From an uncultured Roseateles sp. (GTDB lineage Bacteria; Pseudomonadota; Gammaproteobacteria; Burkholderiales; Burkholderiaceae_C), in the NCBI RefSeq assembly GCF_945956965.1, contig NZ_CAMFJS010000011.1, positions 1 to 64,000 of the forward strand: 64,000 nt of DNA. The letters run 5' to 3'. The translations under genes were made by a program, and so were the position numbers. Below the pieces are notes generated by a model. That model ran no database searches. It had not been told where the DNA came from and saw nothing but the letters and a program-made list of their open reading frames with translations. Shown here in pieces: positions 42,981-53,874 of this stretch. Each line of letters begins with the position of its first letter. Position 1 is the stretch's first letter.

Positions 42981-44294
42981 TTGCTGCTGCGCCGCCTGCT
43001 TCTGCTTTTGCTGGCTTTGACCTTGTTGGCGCTGTACGCGAACGAGCATTGGATGAGCCGCACCCTGCGCGTCGATGCGCGCAGCCACGCACAGTTGGCG
43101 ATAGCGGTGGACGATCATGCCGAAGGCGGTCACAGCAGCGCGCGGCTTGAGCAGCGCGAGGGCCGGCTGGTGCTGGCCTGCGAGATCCGCCCCGGCTACC
43201 AATGGCCCTTCTGCGATTTGCAGCTGCCCCTGGCTGCGGATGGTGCGCTGGTCGACCTGAGTGACTTTGACCGCATGCGCCTGTGGGTGCGCGTCACCGG
43301 GCCCGGCGATCGGCATGAGTTGCGCGTCTTCCTGCGCAATGCCGATGCGGCCTATGCCCGCACGGGCGCTTTGCCCGACTTGAAGCCGCATGAGTTGGTG
43401 TTTGATGCCAGCAAGGAGCGCATGCCCGTTGATGTGGAGTTGCGCCGCTTCATGGTGGCTTCATGGTGGGTGCAGGCGCACCCGCTGCCGCTCAAAGATT
43501 CGGGGCCGGAATTGGACCGCGTCAAGCTGCTGAGTCTGACGACGGGTGGCGCGGTGCCGCCCGGCAGCCACACCATCGAGCTGGAAGCGGCCGAGTTTCA
43601 CGGCGTTTGGATTGCGCCGGCCACTTTCCGCCTGGGCGTGATCGCGGCCTGGATGCTGGTCATCACGGCCTACTTGCTGTGGGATTGGCGCCGCTCACGC
43701 AAGACCCTGGGCCAGCTGCTGCGGCGCAAGAGCGAGTTGCAGCAGGCGAATGCCAAGCTCAAGGCGCGTTCGCAGGAGTTCGAGGCCAAGGCCCATCACG
43801 ACCCCCTGACCGGCCTGCGCAATCGCCGCGGCCTGCAGCATGATGTGGCCCTGCTGACCCAGGCGCAGGAGGAGTTGTTCTTCCCCCTGACCGTGGTGTT
43901 TGTGGACATCGATCATTTCAAGCAGATCAATGACGCGCATGGCCACGATGTGGGGGATGCGGTGCTCAAACAGTTTGCCCAGCTCTTGCAAAGCAATGTG
44001 CAACGCGAGGACTTGTTGGCGCGCTGGGGCGGCGAGGAGTTTCTGCTGCTGATGCCGCAAACCGTGGCGGCCGAGGCCTTGGCCGTGGCCGAGCGCTTGA
44101 GGCAGTGCGTCGAGCAAGCCACTTGGCCGGCCGGATTGAGGCTGACCGGCAGCTTCGGCGTGGCACAGGCCGATGAGGTCCAGGCCATGGAGGCCGCGCT
44201 GAAAGCGGCCGACCTGGCCATGTATCAGGCCAAGCAACAGGGGCGCAACCGGGTGCAGCTCAAGGCGCTGGAGCGCGGCGCGGCGAATGATTGA
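42981..44294 (+). CDS. membrane diguanylate cyclase (GGDEF domain)
   Basis: 437 residues. The start is a TTG at 42981 with GGGAG nine bases upstream; the nearby ATG at 42974 is in another frame. An N-terminal signal-anchor, a predicted periplasmic beta-rich sensor region (about 25-210), a second membrane helix (about 215-235), a short coiled coil (about 243-270) and a GGDEF domain with active-site GGEEF. The RxxD inhibitory site before it is absent (QRED instead), so product feedback is not expected. Makes c-di-GMP in response to an unknown periplasmic signal. Confidence 0.9.
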   Translation: MLLRRLLLLLLALTLLALYANEHWMSRTLRVDARSHAQLAIAVDDHAEGGHSSARLEQREGRLVLACEIRPGYQWPFCDLQLPLAADGALVDLSDFDRMRLWVRVTGPGDRHELRVFLRNADAAYARTGALPDLKPHELVFDASKERMPVDVELRRFMVASWWVQAHPLPLKDSGPELDRVKLLSLTTGGAVPPGSHTIELEAAEFHGVWIAPATFRLGVIAAWMLVITAYLLWDWRRSRKTLGQLLRRKSELQQANAKLKARSQEFEAKAHHDPLTGLRNRRGLQHDVALLTQAQEELFFPLTVVFVDIDHFKQINDAHGHDVGDAVLKQFAQLLQSNVQREDLLARWGGEEFLLLMPQTVAAEALAVAERLRQCVEQATWPAGLRLTGSFGVAQADEVQAMEAALKAADLAMYQAKQQGRNRVQLKALERGAAND

Positions 44295-44487
44295 AGGCTG
44301 GGCGCCCTCGCGGATGCGCGGCGCCAGCAAGTGTTCGCCCGGCTCGGCGCGGGTCAGGGTTATAGATTGATTGCATGGGCCTACGTGGTCTGCGCATCAA
44401 GTGGGTCCGATCGGCGAGGTAAATTCGGGGACCTGTTTTTGGCGCCGGGGCCTATCCCGCGTCAAGCCACACCACGAAAGAGATGCG

Positions 44488-46830
44488 ATGACCGACATCA
44501 CCAGCAAGAACACCAAGTCCTTGTCCCCGGCCGAAGCGGCCTTGCGCGAGGCCGCGCTGGACTATCACCGCGCGCCCACGCGCGGCAAGATCTCGGTCAC
44601 GCCCACCAAGGCCTTGTCGAATCAGCGCGATCTGTCGCTGGCCTATTCGCCCGGTGTGGCCTATGCCTGCCTGGCCATCGAGGAAGACCCCTCGCTGGCG
44701 GCGGACTACACCTCGCGCGCCAATCTGGTGGCCGTCATCACCAACGGCACCGCCGTGCTGGGCCTGGGTGATATCGGCCCGCTGGCCTCCAAGCCGGTGA
44801 TGGAAGGCAAGGGTTGCTTGTTCAAGAAGTTCGCCGGCATCGATGTGTTCGACATCGAACTGGCCGAGCGCGATCCCGACAAGCTGGTGGACATGATTGC
44901 CGCCATGGAGCCCACCTTGGGCGGCATCAATTTGGAGGACATCAAGGCGCCCGAGTGTTTCTACATCGAGAAGAAGCTCAAAGAGCGCATGAACATTCCC
45001 GTCTTCCACGACGACCAGCACGGCACGGCCATCATCTCGAGCGCCGCTCTGCTCAACGGCCTGGAACTGGTGGGCAAGGACATGGCCAGCGTCAAGCTGG
45101 CCGTGTCGGGCGCGGGCGCTGCGGCCACCGCCTGCCTGGACTTGATGGTGGGCCTGGGCGTCAAGCGCGAGAACATTTTTGTCTGCGACTCCAAGGGCGT
45201 GATCCAGGATCAGCGCGAGGATGCCAAGGCCGGCAAGCTCGACGAGAGCAAGCAGCGCTACTGCCAGGTCACGGCCAAGCGCACGCTGGCCGATGTGGTC
45301 GATGGCGCCGATGTCTTCCTGGGTTGCTCGGCCGCTGGTGTGCTGACGCAGGAGATGGTGGCGACCATGGCGCCCAAGCCCATCATCCTGGCCCTGGCCA
45401 ATCCCGAGCCGGAGATCCGCCCCGAGCTGGCCAAGGCCGTGCGGCCGGACTGCATCATGGCCACCGGCCGCTCGGACTATCCCAATCAGGTCAACAACGT
45501 CCTGTGCTTCCCCTACATCTTCCGCGGCGCGCTGGACTGCGGCGCCAGCAAGATCACCGAAGAAATGAAGCTGGCCTGCGTGCGCGAGATCGCCGCCCTG
45601 GCCAAGGCCGAGACCAGCGATGAGGTGGCGGCCGCCTACGCCGGCGAAGAGCTGGCTTTTGGCCCCGACTACCTGATCCCCAAGCCCTTCGATGCGCGCC
45701 TGATTCTGCGCATCGCCCCGGCCGTGGCCAAGGCGGCAGAAGCCTCGGGCGTGGCCGCTCGGCCGATCAAGGATCTTGACGCTTATCGCCAGTCGCTGGA
45801 GCGCTTTGTCTACCAGACCGGCATGTTCATGCGCCCGGTGTTCACCGCGGCCAAGGCCAATCCCGCACGCGTCATCTACGCCGAGGGCGAAGACGAGCGG
45901 GTGCTGCGCGCCGTGCAGGTGGCGCTGGATGAGGGCATCGTCAAGCCCACGTTGATCGGCCGGCCGGAGGTGATTCAGTCGCGTATCGTGCGCGCCGGTT
46001 TGCGCCTCAAAGTGGGCGTGGACGTGGCGGTGATCGACCCCGATAACGATGCCCGCTTCCGGCAGTACTGGGAGGCCTATCACCAGGCCATGGGCCGGCA
46101 AGGCGTGACCCCCGATATGGCCAAGGCGGCTGTGCGCCGCTCGGCCACCACCATCGGCGCCCTGGCCATCAAGCTGGGCGACGCCGACGCGATGATTTGC
46201 GGCATGGTGGGGCGTTATGACTCCCATCTGGACCATGTGCGTGACCTGATCGGCCTGCGCGCCGGCGCCAAGAGCTTCGCCACCATGAATGCCTTGATGC
46301 TGGAGCAGCACACCCTGTTCATCACCGACACCTTTGTCAACGATGCCCCCGATGCCGAGCAACTGGCCGAAATCGCCGCCATGGCCGCCGAGGAGGTGCA
46401 GCGCTTCGGCCTGCCGCCCAAGCTGGCTTTTGTGTCGCATTCCATGTTCGGTTCCAGCAAACGCCCCTCGGCGCTGAAGATGCGCCAGGCCTATGAGCTG
46501 TTCGCCGCCGCCCACCCCGAGATCGAAGCGGACGGTGAGATGCATGGCGACGCGGCCTTGTCGGCCTCGGTGCGCGCGACCTTCTTGCCCGACAGCCGGC
46601 TCAAGGGCTCGGCCAATCTGCTGGTGCTGCCCTCGCTGGATGCCGCCAATATCCTCTTCAATGTGCTGAAGATCAGCAGCAGCCATGGTGTGACGGTGGG
46701 CCCCATCCTGCTGGGCACGGCGGCGCCGGTGCACATCCTGACGCCTTCGGCCACGGTGCGCCGCATCGTCAATATGACGGCTTTGGCTGTGGCCGACGTG
46801 CTGGCCGCGAAAGAGGGTGGCGCGCGCTAA
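44488..46830 (+). CDS. maeB: NADP-dependent malic enzyme (MaeB type with phosphotransacetylase-like domain)
   Basis: 780 residues from MTDITSKN. The N-terminal malic enzyme domain (about 1-430) has the [25 protein letters not shown] and [14 protein letters not shown] motifs; it converts malate to pyruvate and CO2 with NADP. The C-terminal domain (about 445-775) resembles phosphate acetyltransferase, which in MaeB is regulatory and binds acetyl-CoA. Same strand as pgk and pyk, supplying NADPH and pyruvate. A TATAGA at 44361 might be its -10. Confidence 0.96.
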   Translation: MTDITSKNTKSLSPAEAALREAALDYHRAPTRGKISVTPTKALSNQRDLSLAYSPGVAYACLAIEEDPSLAADYTSRANLVAVITNGTAVLGLGDIGPLASKPVMEGKGCLFKKFAGIDVFDIELAERDPDKLVDMIAAMEPTLGGINLEDIKAPECFYIEKKLKERMNIPVFHDDQHGTAIISSAALLNGLELVGKDMASVKLAVSGAGAAATACLDLMVGLGVKRENIFVCDSKGVIQDQREDAKAGKLDESKQRYCQVTAKRTLADVVDGADVFLGCSAAGVLTQEMVATMAPKPIILALANPEPEIRPELAKAVRPDCIMATGRSDYPNQVNNVLCFPYIFRGALDCGASKITEEMKLACVREIAALAKAETSDEVAAAYAGEELAFGPDYLIPKPFDARLILRIAPAVAKAAEASGVAARPIKDLDAYRQSLERFVYQTGMFMRPVFTAAKANPARVIYAEGEDERVLRAVQVALDEGIVKPTLIGRPEVIQSRIVRAGLRLKVGVDVAVIDPDNDARFRQYWEAYHQAMGRQGVTPDMAKAAVRRSATTIGALAIKLGDADAMICGMVGRYDSHLDHVRDLIGLRAGAKSFATMNALMLEQHTLFITDTFVNDAPDAEQLAEIAAMAAEEVQRFGLPPKLAFVSHSMFGSSKRPSALKMRQAYELFAAAHPEIEADGEMHGDAALSASVRATFLPDSRLKGSANLLVLPSLDAANILFNVLKISSSHGVTVGPILLGTAAPVHILTPSATVRRIVNMTALAVADVLAAKEGGAR

Positions 46831-46895
46831 ACCGCGTTGGTCGGGGCCGCAAACTTGGTAACCCCATGTAATCCGATTCCAGCCAATTTGCGGCT

Positions 46896-46901
46896 CATAA
46901 T
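46896..46901 (+). promoter_or_regulatory. -10 element candidate for pyk
   Basis: CATAAT, 36 bases before the pyk ATG, five of six consensus matches. No convincing -35 at the right distance. Confidence 0.35.
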
Positions 46902-46937
46902 TGCTCGCTTGTAACTTTATTTCAGCGAGAGCCTGCC

Positions 46938-48368
46938 ATGTCCCGTGCCACCAAGATCGTTGCCACCCTCGGCCCTGCCTCCTCGTCGCCTGAGGTCTTG
47001 GAACGCATGATCCGCGCCGGCGTCGACGTGGTGCGGCTGAACTTCTCGCATGGCAAGGCGCAAGACCATATCGACCGCGCCCGCATGGTGCGCGAGGTGG
47101 CCGCAGCCGCCGGTAAGTCGGTGGCCATCATGGCCGACCTGCAAGGCCCCAAGATCCGCGTCGGCAAGTTCGAGAACGGCAAGATCGAGCTGATCAACGG
47201 CCGCCCCTTCATCCTCGACGCCGATCGCACCGAGCTGGGCAATGACGACGTGGTGGGCCTTGATTACAAAGAGCTGCCCCGCGATGTGAAGCCCGGTGAC
47301 ACCTTGTTGCTCAACGACGGCCTGCTGGTGCTGACGGTTGAGGCGGTGCGTGGCGCGGCCGTGCACACCATCGTCAAGCAAGGCGGTGAGCTGAGCAATA
47401 ACAAGGGCATCAACAAGCAAGGCGGTGGCCTGACCGCGCCGGCCCTGACCGGCAAGGACATGGAAGACATCAAGACCGCGATGAGCTTCCAGTGCGAATA
47501 CCTGGCGGTGAGCTTCCCCAAGAACGCCACCGATATGGAGATGGCGCGCCAACTGGCCAATGTGGCCGGTGAGCCCTATCGCCACAAGCCGGGCATGATT
47601 GCGAAGATCGAGCGCTACGAAGCCATCCCGCATCTGGAGGCCATTCTGCGCGCCAGTGACGGCATCATGGTGGCGCGTGGCGATCTGGCGGTGGAGGTCG
47701 GCAATGCCGCCGTGCCCGCCCTGCAAAAGCGCATGATCAAACTGGCGCGTGAGCTGGACAAGGTGGCCATCACCGCCACGCAGATGATGGAGTCCATGAT
47801 CGTCAACCCGGTGCCCACCCGCGCCGAGGTCAGCGATGTGGCCAATGCGGTGCTGGACGGCACCGATGCCGTGATGCTCAGCGCCGAAACCGCGGCGGGC
47901 AAGTTCCCGGTCGAGACCATCGAGCAGATGGCCGCCATCGCCCTGGAAGCCGAGCGTGCCGAATTCGTCACCCTGGACACCGACTTTGCTGGCCGCCAGT
48001 TTGCCCGCATCGACCAGTCGATCGCCATGGGCGCGCTGTTCACCGCCCACCACCTGGGTTGCAAGGCGATTCTGGCGCTGACCGAGTCGGGCTCGACCGC
48101 TTTGTGGATGAGCCGCCACCGCATTCAGGTGCCGATTTTTGCGCTCACCACCACGGACATCAGCCAGCGCAAGATGACGCTGTACCGCAATGTCCAGCCT
48201 CTCCTGATGCCTAAGTATGAGGACCGCGATACCGCCTTGGCTGCGGCCGAGAAGATCCTCGTCGACAAGGGTGTGCTGATGCCCGGCGACACCTATGCCA
48301 TCACCTGCGGCGAGCCCATGGGCTACCCCGGCGGCACGAATATGCTCAAGGTCTGCCGGGTCGCTTGA
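46938..48368 (+). CDS. pyk: pyruvate kinase
   Basis: 476 residues, full length. Phosphoenolpyruvate plus ADP to pyruvate plus ATP. The N-terminal TKIVATLGPAS, the metal and substrate site MVARGDLAVEV, the catalytic-lysine region IAKIERYEA and the signature ITATQMMESM are intact, followed by the allosteric C-domain. Placed between maeB and fba, in line with the glycolytic/purine synteny of Burkholderiales. Confidence 0.98.
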   Translation: MSRATKIVATLGPASSSPEVLERMIRAGVDVVRLNFSHGKAQDHIDRARMVREVAAAAGKSVAIMADLQGPKIRVGKFENGKIELINGRPFILDADRTELGNDDVVGLDYKELPRDVKPGDTLLLNDGLLVLTVEAVRGAAVHTIVKQGGELSNNKGINKQGGGLTAPALTGKDMEDIKTAMSFQCEYLAVSFPKNATDMEMARQLANVAGEPYRHKPGMIAKIERYEAIPHLEAILRASDGIMVARGDLAVEVGNAAVPALQKRMIKLARELDKVAITATQMMESMIVNPVPTRAEVSDVANAVLDGTDAVMLSAETAAGKFPVETIEQMAAIALEAERAEFVTLDTDFAGRQFARIDQSIAMGALFTAHHLGCKAILALTESGSTALWMSRHRIQVPIFALTTTDISQRKMTLYRNVQPLLMPKYEDRDTALAAAEKILVDKGVLMPGDTYAITCGEPMGYPGGTNMLKVCRVA

Positions 48369-48431
48369 GCCGGCGGGTGGCCGGCCTGAGTTGAATCAGG
48401 TGGGTTCAGCGCTCTGTGCGCTTTACGCGTT

Positions 48432-49454
48432 TCATGCGCTTTGCGCGCTCTTGATCAAGGCCGCCGTGCGCGCCGTCATATGGGTGGGCAGCAGCTCCAC
48501 TTGCGGGTGGGCGCGTGCGAAGACACGGAACAACTCATCGGTGAAGCCGTGGCCCACATCGCTGACGCCGTCGAAATTGATCTCAGCCCGCTTGAATTGC
48601 GGCAGCCGCGCGGCCACCCGCCGCGCTTGGGCGCGTGAGTCCAGGGCCTGGCCCGGCCCGGCCAGCAGGCGCAGGGCGATGACGGTTTGGTCGAACTCAA
48701 TGCCGCTGCCGTCCATGCTCCAGGCTTCCAGCACCTGATCCAGGGTGCGCTGGGTGTCCAGCGCAATCGCCATATAGATGGAACTGCCCTGGCGCGGCAT
48801 GGGGCGGCCGGGCTGCCAGCCGGCGGACTCCCAAGCACGGCGCTGAAAGGCGGTGTTGTTGGCGTGGATGTCGAATACATCGGCCAGCTGTGAGCTGAAG
48901 AAGAGGCCGCGGCCGGTGTGCTGCTCGGGCTGGCTGGTCAGGCGGCCCTTGCTCAGCTCCAGCATGGCGTGCTGGGCGTCTTCGATGCCGAAGGCGCGGC
49001 AGATATTGGCGAACACGCCGCAGCCATCATCCGAGACCAACAACTGCACATGGCTGGGCGTTTGGCGCAGCGACACCGTCACGCTGCTGCCGCCGCTGTG
49101 GTCGGCGGCGTTGTTGACCAGTTCGGTGAAGCCATGCCGGATCATCCGCGCCACGCTGGGCGGCAGGGCGAAATGCGGGGCGAAGTCGCGCTGCCAAGGC
49201 AAGTCTTCCTGCAGGCCGTGCAAGGTGTAGGAGCGCGCCACTTGGCGCAGCACGCCGGGCGAATAAACGGGATGGCGGTCGCTGCCGCTGCGGGCGAGCC
49301 AGCCGGCATCCACCAAGCGGCGCAGCGCGGCCAGGCTGGCGCGGCGGCTGGCGCCGGTGCGGTCCTCGATATGGCTGGCCAGGTCGAGTGAATGCTCGTT
49401 GGCGGCGGCGGTGATCCACAGCGTGAGTTGATCGATGGAAAGTCGAATCGGCAT
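48432..49454 (-). CDS. HTH - HATPase - DUF4325 (STAS-like) three-domain regulator
   Basis: 340 residues. Residues 5-66 form a winged helix (ASRRASLAALRRLVDAGWLA). Residues about 95-235 are a GHKL ATPase: N box ELVNNAADH (111-119), G1 box SDDGCGV (141-147) and G2 box HTGRGLFFSS (179-188). Residues about 250-335 match the STAS-like DUF4325 fold (FDGVSDVGHGFTDELFRVF). No phospho-acceptor histidine domain is present, so it is not an ordinary sensor kinase; the layout is more like an anti-sigma/anti-anti-sigma module fused to a DNA-binding domain. It is divergent from an ODP-type protein (218 bases apart). Confidence 0.8.
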   Translation of the reverse strand: MPIRLSIDQLTLWITAAANEHSLDLASHIEDRTGASRRASLAALRRLVDAGWLARSGSDRHPVYSPGVLRQVARSYTLHGLQEDLPWQRDFAPHFALPPSVARMIRHGFTELVNNAADHSGGSSVTVSLRQTPSHVQLLVSDDGCGVFANICRAFGIEDAQHAMLELSKGRLTSQPEQHTGRGLFFSSQLADVFDIHANNTAFQRRAWESAGWQPGRPMPRQGSSIYMAIALDTQRTLDQVLEAWSMDGSGIEFDQTVIALRLLAGPGQALDSRAQARRVAARLPQFKRAEINFDGVSDVGHGFTDELFRVFARAHPQVELLPTHMTARTAALIKSAQSA

Positions 49455-49672
49455 AGCAGTTCGCCCCAGTGGTTGGCGCCGCCAGTGTGCATGAATGTGC
49501 CCGGCTGTGCTGGCAAAGATGCGCTGAATTCGCCCGTCAGCCTTGGCGCACGGCAGGCGCGCTGTGCGATTGTCACCTTGGCCTAGACTTGCCTTTTGTC
49601 AAACTGGCTGGGCCTAGCGGCCGCTACATTGGGCGCCTTCTAGTGTCCCCAGTTACACCGAGTCACGCCGAC

Positions 49673-50443
49673 ATGCCAATCGAACTCTTCAATCAGAACG
49701 GGCATATCTGCCTGATGTTTACCGACCTTTGCGTGGAGGGCGGCGAGGCGGTGCAGTCCAACCAGTTCCTGATCATCGATTCCGGCACCGGCGCCATCAT
49801 CGACCCGGGCGGCAATCTGGCCTATGGCGAGCTGTACCTGTCCATGACCCGGCATTTCGCGCCGCACAAGCTCTCGGCCATTCTGGCCTCGCATGCCGAC
49901 CCCGACATCATTGCCTCGCTGGACCGTTGGATGACGGCCACCACCGACGCCAAGCTCTATATCTCAAAGATCTGGGAGCGCTTCGTCCCGCACTTCTGCA
50001 AGGCCGGCAAGACCACCGGGCGCATCGTGGGCATTCCTGATCAGGGCATGCGCATTCCCCTGGGCGGCAGCGAGTTGATTGCCTTGCCGGCGCATTTCTT
50101 GCATTCCGAAGGCAATTTCCAGTTCTTTGACCCAGTCAGCCGCATCCTGTTTTCGGGCGATCTGGGCGCCTCCATGGTGGGCGCGAGTGCCGCGCAAACG
50201 GCCATCACCTCGCTGGCGGAGCACATCCCGCGCATGGAGGCCTTCCATCGGCGTTATATGGTTTCCAACAAGGTGCTGCGCCATTGGGTGCAGATGGTGC
50301 GCGGCCTGCCCATCAAGATGATCGTGCCCCAGCATGGCGCGCCTTTGCGCGGCGCGGCGGTGCAGGAGTTCATCGCCTGGGTGGAGACCCTGTCTTGCGG
50401 GATCGACCTGATGACGGATCGCGACTACGCTGTGCCGAGTTGA
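49673..50443 (+). CDS. ODP-type diiron/MBL-fold protein (FprA-like oxygen-binding domain)
   Basis: 256 residues from MPIELF. The fold is metallo-beta-lactamase, but the metal motif reads SHADPDI (H74, D76, D78) in place of HxHxDH, with H141/H144 in ALPAHFLHSEGN, D163 in FSGDLG and a histidine in IVPQHGAP. This is the ligand set of ODP domains, which bind diiron and oxygen and occur in flavodiiron proteins and bacterial signalling proteins. No flavodoxin domain is attached. It may sense oxygen or NO. The divergent DUF4325 regulator is a possible partner. Start at 49673 removes an atypical N-terminus. Confidence 0.82.
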   Translation: MPIELFNQNGHICLMFTDLCVEGGEAVQSNQFLIIDSGTGAIIDPGGNLAYGELYLSMTRHFAPHKLSAILASHADPDIIASLDRWMTATTDAKLYISKIWERFVPHFCKAGKTTGRIVGIPDQGMRIPLGGSELIALPAHFLHSEGNFQFFDPVSRILFSGDLGASMVGASAAQTAITSLAEHIPRMEAFHRRYMVSNKVLRHWVQMVRGLPIKMIVPQHGAPLRGAAVQEFIAWVETLSCGIDLMTDRDYAVPS

Positions 50444-50471
50444 GTTCGGCCGAGCCGTCATGGCGCACCGC

Positions 50472-50477
50472 TAGAAT
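50472..50477 (+). promoter_or_regulatory. -10 element candidate for fba
   Basis: TAGAAT, five of six consensus matches, 115 bases before the fba ATG, in the context gcTAGAATcgcc often seen before Burkholderiales genes. No strong -35. Confidence 0.4.
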
Positions 50478-50591
50478 CGCCCGAAGTTACAGCGCGGTTA
50501 CAGGCGGAGCATGAGTTGGATGTGCGGGCCCGTTCTGAGCAGCGTTTGATTCAAGAACACCAGATTTCAAACTCCCGGAGAACTTCTCATC

Positions 50592-51656
50592 ATGGCTCTC
50601 GTTTCAATGCGTCAACTGCTGGACCATGCCGCTGAGCATGGCTACGGCATCCCCGCCTTCAACGTTAACAACCTCGAACAAGTGCAGGCCGTCATGGCCG
50701 CGGCCGACGAAGTCGGTGCGCCGGTGATCCTGCAGGCCTCGGCTGGTGCCCGCAAGTACGCCGGTGAAGCCTTCATCAAGCACCTGATCCAGGCCGCTGT
50801 TGAGTCCTTCCCGCATATCCCATTGGTGATGCACCAGGATCACGGCCAAACCCCGGCGATCTGCCAGGGCGCCATCGATCTGGGCTTCAGCTCGGTGATG
50901 ATGGACGGCTCATTGATGGCCGACGGCAAGACGCCCGCCAGCTTTGACTACAACATCGACGTGACCCGCCAGGTCGTCGCTCTGGCGCACAAGGTCGGCG
51001 TCACCGTCGAAGGCGAGTTGGGCTGCCTGGGTTCCCTGGAAACCGGCGAAGCGGGTGAGGAAGACGGCATCGGCGCCGTTGGCAAGCTCGACCACAGCCA
51101 GATGCTGACCGACCCCGAAGAGGCCGCCCAATTCGTCAAGGCCACCGGCCTGGATGCCCTGGCCATCGCCATCGGCACCAGCCACGGCGCTTACAAATTC
51201 ACCCGCAAGCCCACGGGCGACATCCTGGCGATCTCGCGCGTCAAGGAAATCCACGCCCGCATCCCCAACACCCACTTGGTCATGCACGGTTCCTCCAGCG
51301 TGCCGCAAGAGCTGCTGGAGCAGATCCGCAAATACGGTGGCGCGATGAAAGAGACCTACGGCGTGCCGGTGGAAGAGATCCAGGAAGCCATCAAGTACGG
51401 CGTGCGCAAGATCAATATCGACACCGATATCCGTCTGGCCATGACCGGCGCGGTGCGCCAGTTCCTGGTTGAGAACCCCGATAAGTTCGACGCCCGCGAA
51501 TGGCTCAAGCCCGCGCGCGAAGCCGCCAAGCTGGTGTGCAAGCAGCGTTATCAAGAGTTCGGCTGCGAAGGCCAGGCTGGCAAGATCAAGGCGCGCAGCC
51601 TGGTCGATGTGGCCGCTGCCTACGCGCGTGGCGAGCTGAATCAAGTCGTGCAGTAA
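50592..51656 (+). CDS. fba: fructose-bisphosphate aldolase, class II
   Basis: 354 residues. Splits fructose 1,6-bisphosphate to two triose phosphates, and supports gluconeogenesis and the Calvin cycle in some relatives. Zinc and substrate motifs are intact: [28 protein letters not shown] (typical of the CbbA/Fba IIA-B type), [11 protein letters not shown] and [10 protein letters not shown]. Preceded by a strong SD (CGGAGAA). Terminator follows at 51675. Confidence 0.98.
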   Translation: MALVSMRQLLDHAAEHGYGIPAFNVNNLEQVQAVMAAADEVGAPVILQASAGARKYAGEAFIKHLIQAAVESFPHIPLVMHQDHGQTPAICQGAIDLGFSSVMMDGSLMADGKTPASFDYNIDVTRQVVALAHKVGVTVEGELGCLGSLETGEAGEEDGIGAVGKLDHSQMLTDPEEAAQFVKATGLDALAIAIGTSHGAYKFTRKPTGDILAISRVKEIHARIPNTHLVMHGSSSVPQELLEQIRKYGGAMKETYGVPVEEIQEAIKYGVRKINIDTDIRLAMTGAVRQFLVENPDKFDAREWLKPAREAAKLVCKQRYQEFGCEGQAGKIKARSLVDVAAAYARGELNQVVQ

Positions 51657-51674
51657 GCCGGCTCAGCCCCGCTG

Positions 51675-51708
51675 AAGCCTGCCGACCGCGAGGTCGGCGG
51701 GCTTTTTT
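51675..51708 (+). terminator. rho-independent terminator after fba
   Basis: AAGCCTGCCGACC (51675-51687) and GGTCGGCGGGCTT (51692-51704) pair over 13 positions with one G-U, loop GCGA, followed by six T residues. Strong. Confidence 0.92.
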
Positions 51709-51724
51709 CATGCCCTTTTGTCCT

Positions 51725-51730
51725 TAAAAT
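51725..51730 (+). promoter_or_regulatory. -10 element candidate for purC
   Basis: TAAAAT, five of six consensus matches, 33 bases before the purC ATG and just after the fba terminator, so purC has its own promoter. Confidence 0.45.
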
Positions 51731-51763
51731 CGGCGACTTCATTTGCCCGCCCCACTCCTCGCC

Positions 51764-52663
51764 ATGACCGCTGCTCTGTTGAATTCCTCGCTGACCTCCT
51801 TGCCCCTGATCGCCCGTGGCAAGGTGCGCGAAAACTATGCGGTGGGTGAGGATCGCATCCTGATGGTTGCCAGCGACCGCATTTCGGCCTACGACGTCAT
51901 CATGGGCGAGCCCATCCCCGGCAAGGGCGCGCTTCTGACGCAAATGGCCCTGTTCTGGTTCGCCAAGCTGGACGGCATCGTGCCTAACCACTTGACCGGC
52001 GATGACCCGCTGTCGGTGGTGAGCGAGGCCGACAAGGCTCAAGTGCGCGACCGCTCCATGCTGGTCAAGCGCCTCAAGCCCCTGCCCATCGAGGCGGTGG
52101 TGCGCGGCTATCTGGCCGGCAGCGGCTGGGCCGAATACAAGCAAAACGGCGAAGTCTGTGGCGTCAAGCTGCCGGCCGGCCTGCAAAACGCCAGCAAGCT
52201 GCCCGCACCCATCTTCACCCCCGCCACCAAGGCCGAGATGGGTGACCACGACGAGAACATCAATTTCGAGCGCTGCGTCGAGATCATCGGCAAAGACCTG
52301 GCCGAGCGCGTGCGCGACATCTCCATCCAGCTCTACCAGCGTGCCGCTGATTTCGCGCTGAGCAAGGGCATCATCATTGCCGACACCAAGTTCGAATTCG
52401 GCCTGGATGCCGACGGCACGCTGACGCTGATGGACGAGGTGCTGACGCCCGATTCTTCGCGCTACTGGCCGGCCGAGAGCTATGCCGTGGGCAGCAACCC
52501 GCCCAGCTATGACAAGCAGTTTCTGCGCGACTGGCTGGAGCAAGCCCAGGTGGACGGCAAGCCCTGGGGCAAGGTGGCCCCCGCACCGGCTCTGCCGGCT
52601 GAAGTGATTGAGAACACGGCCGCCAAGTACGGCGAAGCCCTGCAGCGCCTGACGCAGGCATGA
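51764..52663 (+). CDS. purC: phosphoribosylaminoimidazole-succinocarboxamide synthase (SAICAR synthetase)
   Basis: 299 residues from MTAALLN. Joins CAIR and aspartate in purine synthesis. The motifs [30 protein letters not shown], the [14 protein letters not shown] loop, and [30 protein letters not shown] are intact. This is the longer form (about 300 residues) typical of proteobacteria of this group rather than the 237-residue E. coli type. Its stop overlaps the TPR gene start by four bases. Confidence 0.98.
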   Translation: MTAALLNSSLTSLPLIARGKVRENYAVGEDRILMVASDRISAYDVIMGEPIPGKGALLTQMALFWFAKLDGIVPNHLTGDDPLSVVSEADKAQVRDRSMLVKRLKPLPIEAVVRGYLAGSGWAEYKQNGEVCGVKLPAGLQNASKLPAPIFTPATKAEMGDHDENINFERCVEIIGKDLAERVRDISIQLYQRAADFALSKGIIIADTKFEFGLDADGTLTLMDEVLTPDSSRYWPAESYAVGSNPPSYDKQFLRDWLEQAQVDGKPWGKVAPAPALPAEVIENTAAKYGEALQRLTQA

Positions 52664-53775
52664 AACGCCTCAAGAGCCGGCTGCTGCTCCGCCTGGAGGG
52701 GCAAATTGCCGCGTCCAAGAATTTTGCAGCCAGTTCCTGCCTGAAGGCCCAGCGCGCGCTGGTGCTGGCGCGTCACGGCCATATGACCGAGGCGCGCGAG
52801 CAACTCACCGAATTGCATCAGCTGGCCTTCCAGCATCCCCATCCCGAGGTCGGCGCCTGGCTGCACTTCGCGGAAGGGCTGATGAGTTACTACACCGACT
52901 TCAGCGTGGCCGCGCATGAAAAGATTGCGCATGCCTACGCCATTGCCAAGTCGGCCAACTTGACGCAGCTGCAGGCCTTGAGCGCGGCCTGGCTGGCGCA
53001 AATCGCCTATGTGCAGCATCGGCAAGTGGATATGGTGGCTTTTGCGCAGGCCTGTGATGCGGCGGCCGCGCCGGATGATCACGCCGCCCGCTACCGTCTG
53101 TGCACGGTGATGGGCTTGGCGCATTTGTACGCCGGGCAAGAGCCCGCCGCACGCGGTTGGTTTGCCCGGGCGCGCGTGCATGCGCAGGCCGATGGTGACG
53201 ATGCTGCGATCTCCGCCCTGATGTACAACATGGCCGAAATGCGCACCGCCCAGGCCCGGCGCGACTCTTTGCTGAGCCAGTTCTCCGCCAGTGCGGTGGC
53301 GAATTCAGGTCTCTTGCTAGGGGCGGATTCGGTCAGCCATTTCGATGCTGCCGTGGGCGGCTCGGTGATGCCGGATCTGACGCCCGTCTTGCGCGCGCAG
53401 ATCCTCACCGTGGAGGGTGACTTTGCGCAAGCGCGTGCACTCTTCGAGGCACATCTGCCGCAAGCCATGGCCGCAGGCCTGGCACGCCTGGGCAGCAGCT
53501 TGCTGGCCGATCTGGCCTGGTGCCGTGTCAACACCGGGCAGGCCGAACAGGGCCTGCGTCAAGCCCAGGAAGCCGAGCTGGAGCTTGATCCGCATTGCGA
53601 TGTGGATGACCGCGCCATCACCTACAGCCGGCTGGCGCAGATCTATGCCGCCTTGGGCGACACCGCCAATGCCGATCGGCATGCCCAATCGGCCGCTGCG
53701 GAGTGGGCGGAATTCGCCAGCCAGCAGGCCGCTTGGGCCGAGGCCTTGGCGGCAGCGGGCTTGCAGGCGCGCTGA
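52660..53775 (+). CDS. TPR-like helical repeat protein
   Basis: 371 residues without signal peptide. Alanine-rich helical pairs run through the whole protein, several with TPR-like spacing ([95 protein letters not shown]). At least five repeats are apparent. No catalytic domain. ATGA overlap with purC indicates coupling. I do not recognise a named family. Possibly a scaffold; partners unknown. Confidence 0.75.
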   Translation: MKRLKSRLLLRLEGQIAASKNFAASSCLKAQRALVLARHGHMTEAREQLTELHQLAFQHPHPEVGAWLHFAEGLMSYYTDFSVAAHEKIAHAYAIAKSANLTQLQALSAAWLAQIAYVQHRQVDMVAFAQACDAAAAPDDHAARYRLCTVMGLAHLYAGQEPAARGWFARARVHAQADGDDAAISALMYNMAEMRTAQARRDSLLSQFSASAVANSGLLLGADSVSHFDAAVGGSVMPDLTPVLRAQILTVEGDFAQARALFEAHLPQAMAAGLARLGSSLLADLAWCRVNTGQAEQGLRQAQEAELELDPHCDVDDRAITYSRLAQIYAALGDTANADRHAQSAAAEWAEFASQQAAWAEALAAAGLQAR

Positions 53776-53874
53776 AAACGGGGGGGGGCTTGCGGCGCGA
53801 AAGAGGCCTGAGGGCACTCTTGCACGCCGTCAGGGCCTCACTTGCGGAGTCCCATCAGGCCTGCGAGCGCGGCC

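Noticed and set aside
44452-46734. A 760-codon antisense open frame across maeB
   Set aside because: Same effect of codon bias; composition is His/Gln/Gly-rich and the sense strand encodes an intact malic enzyme.
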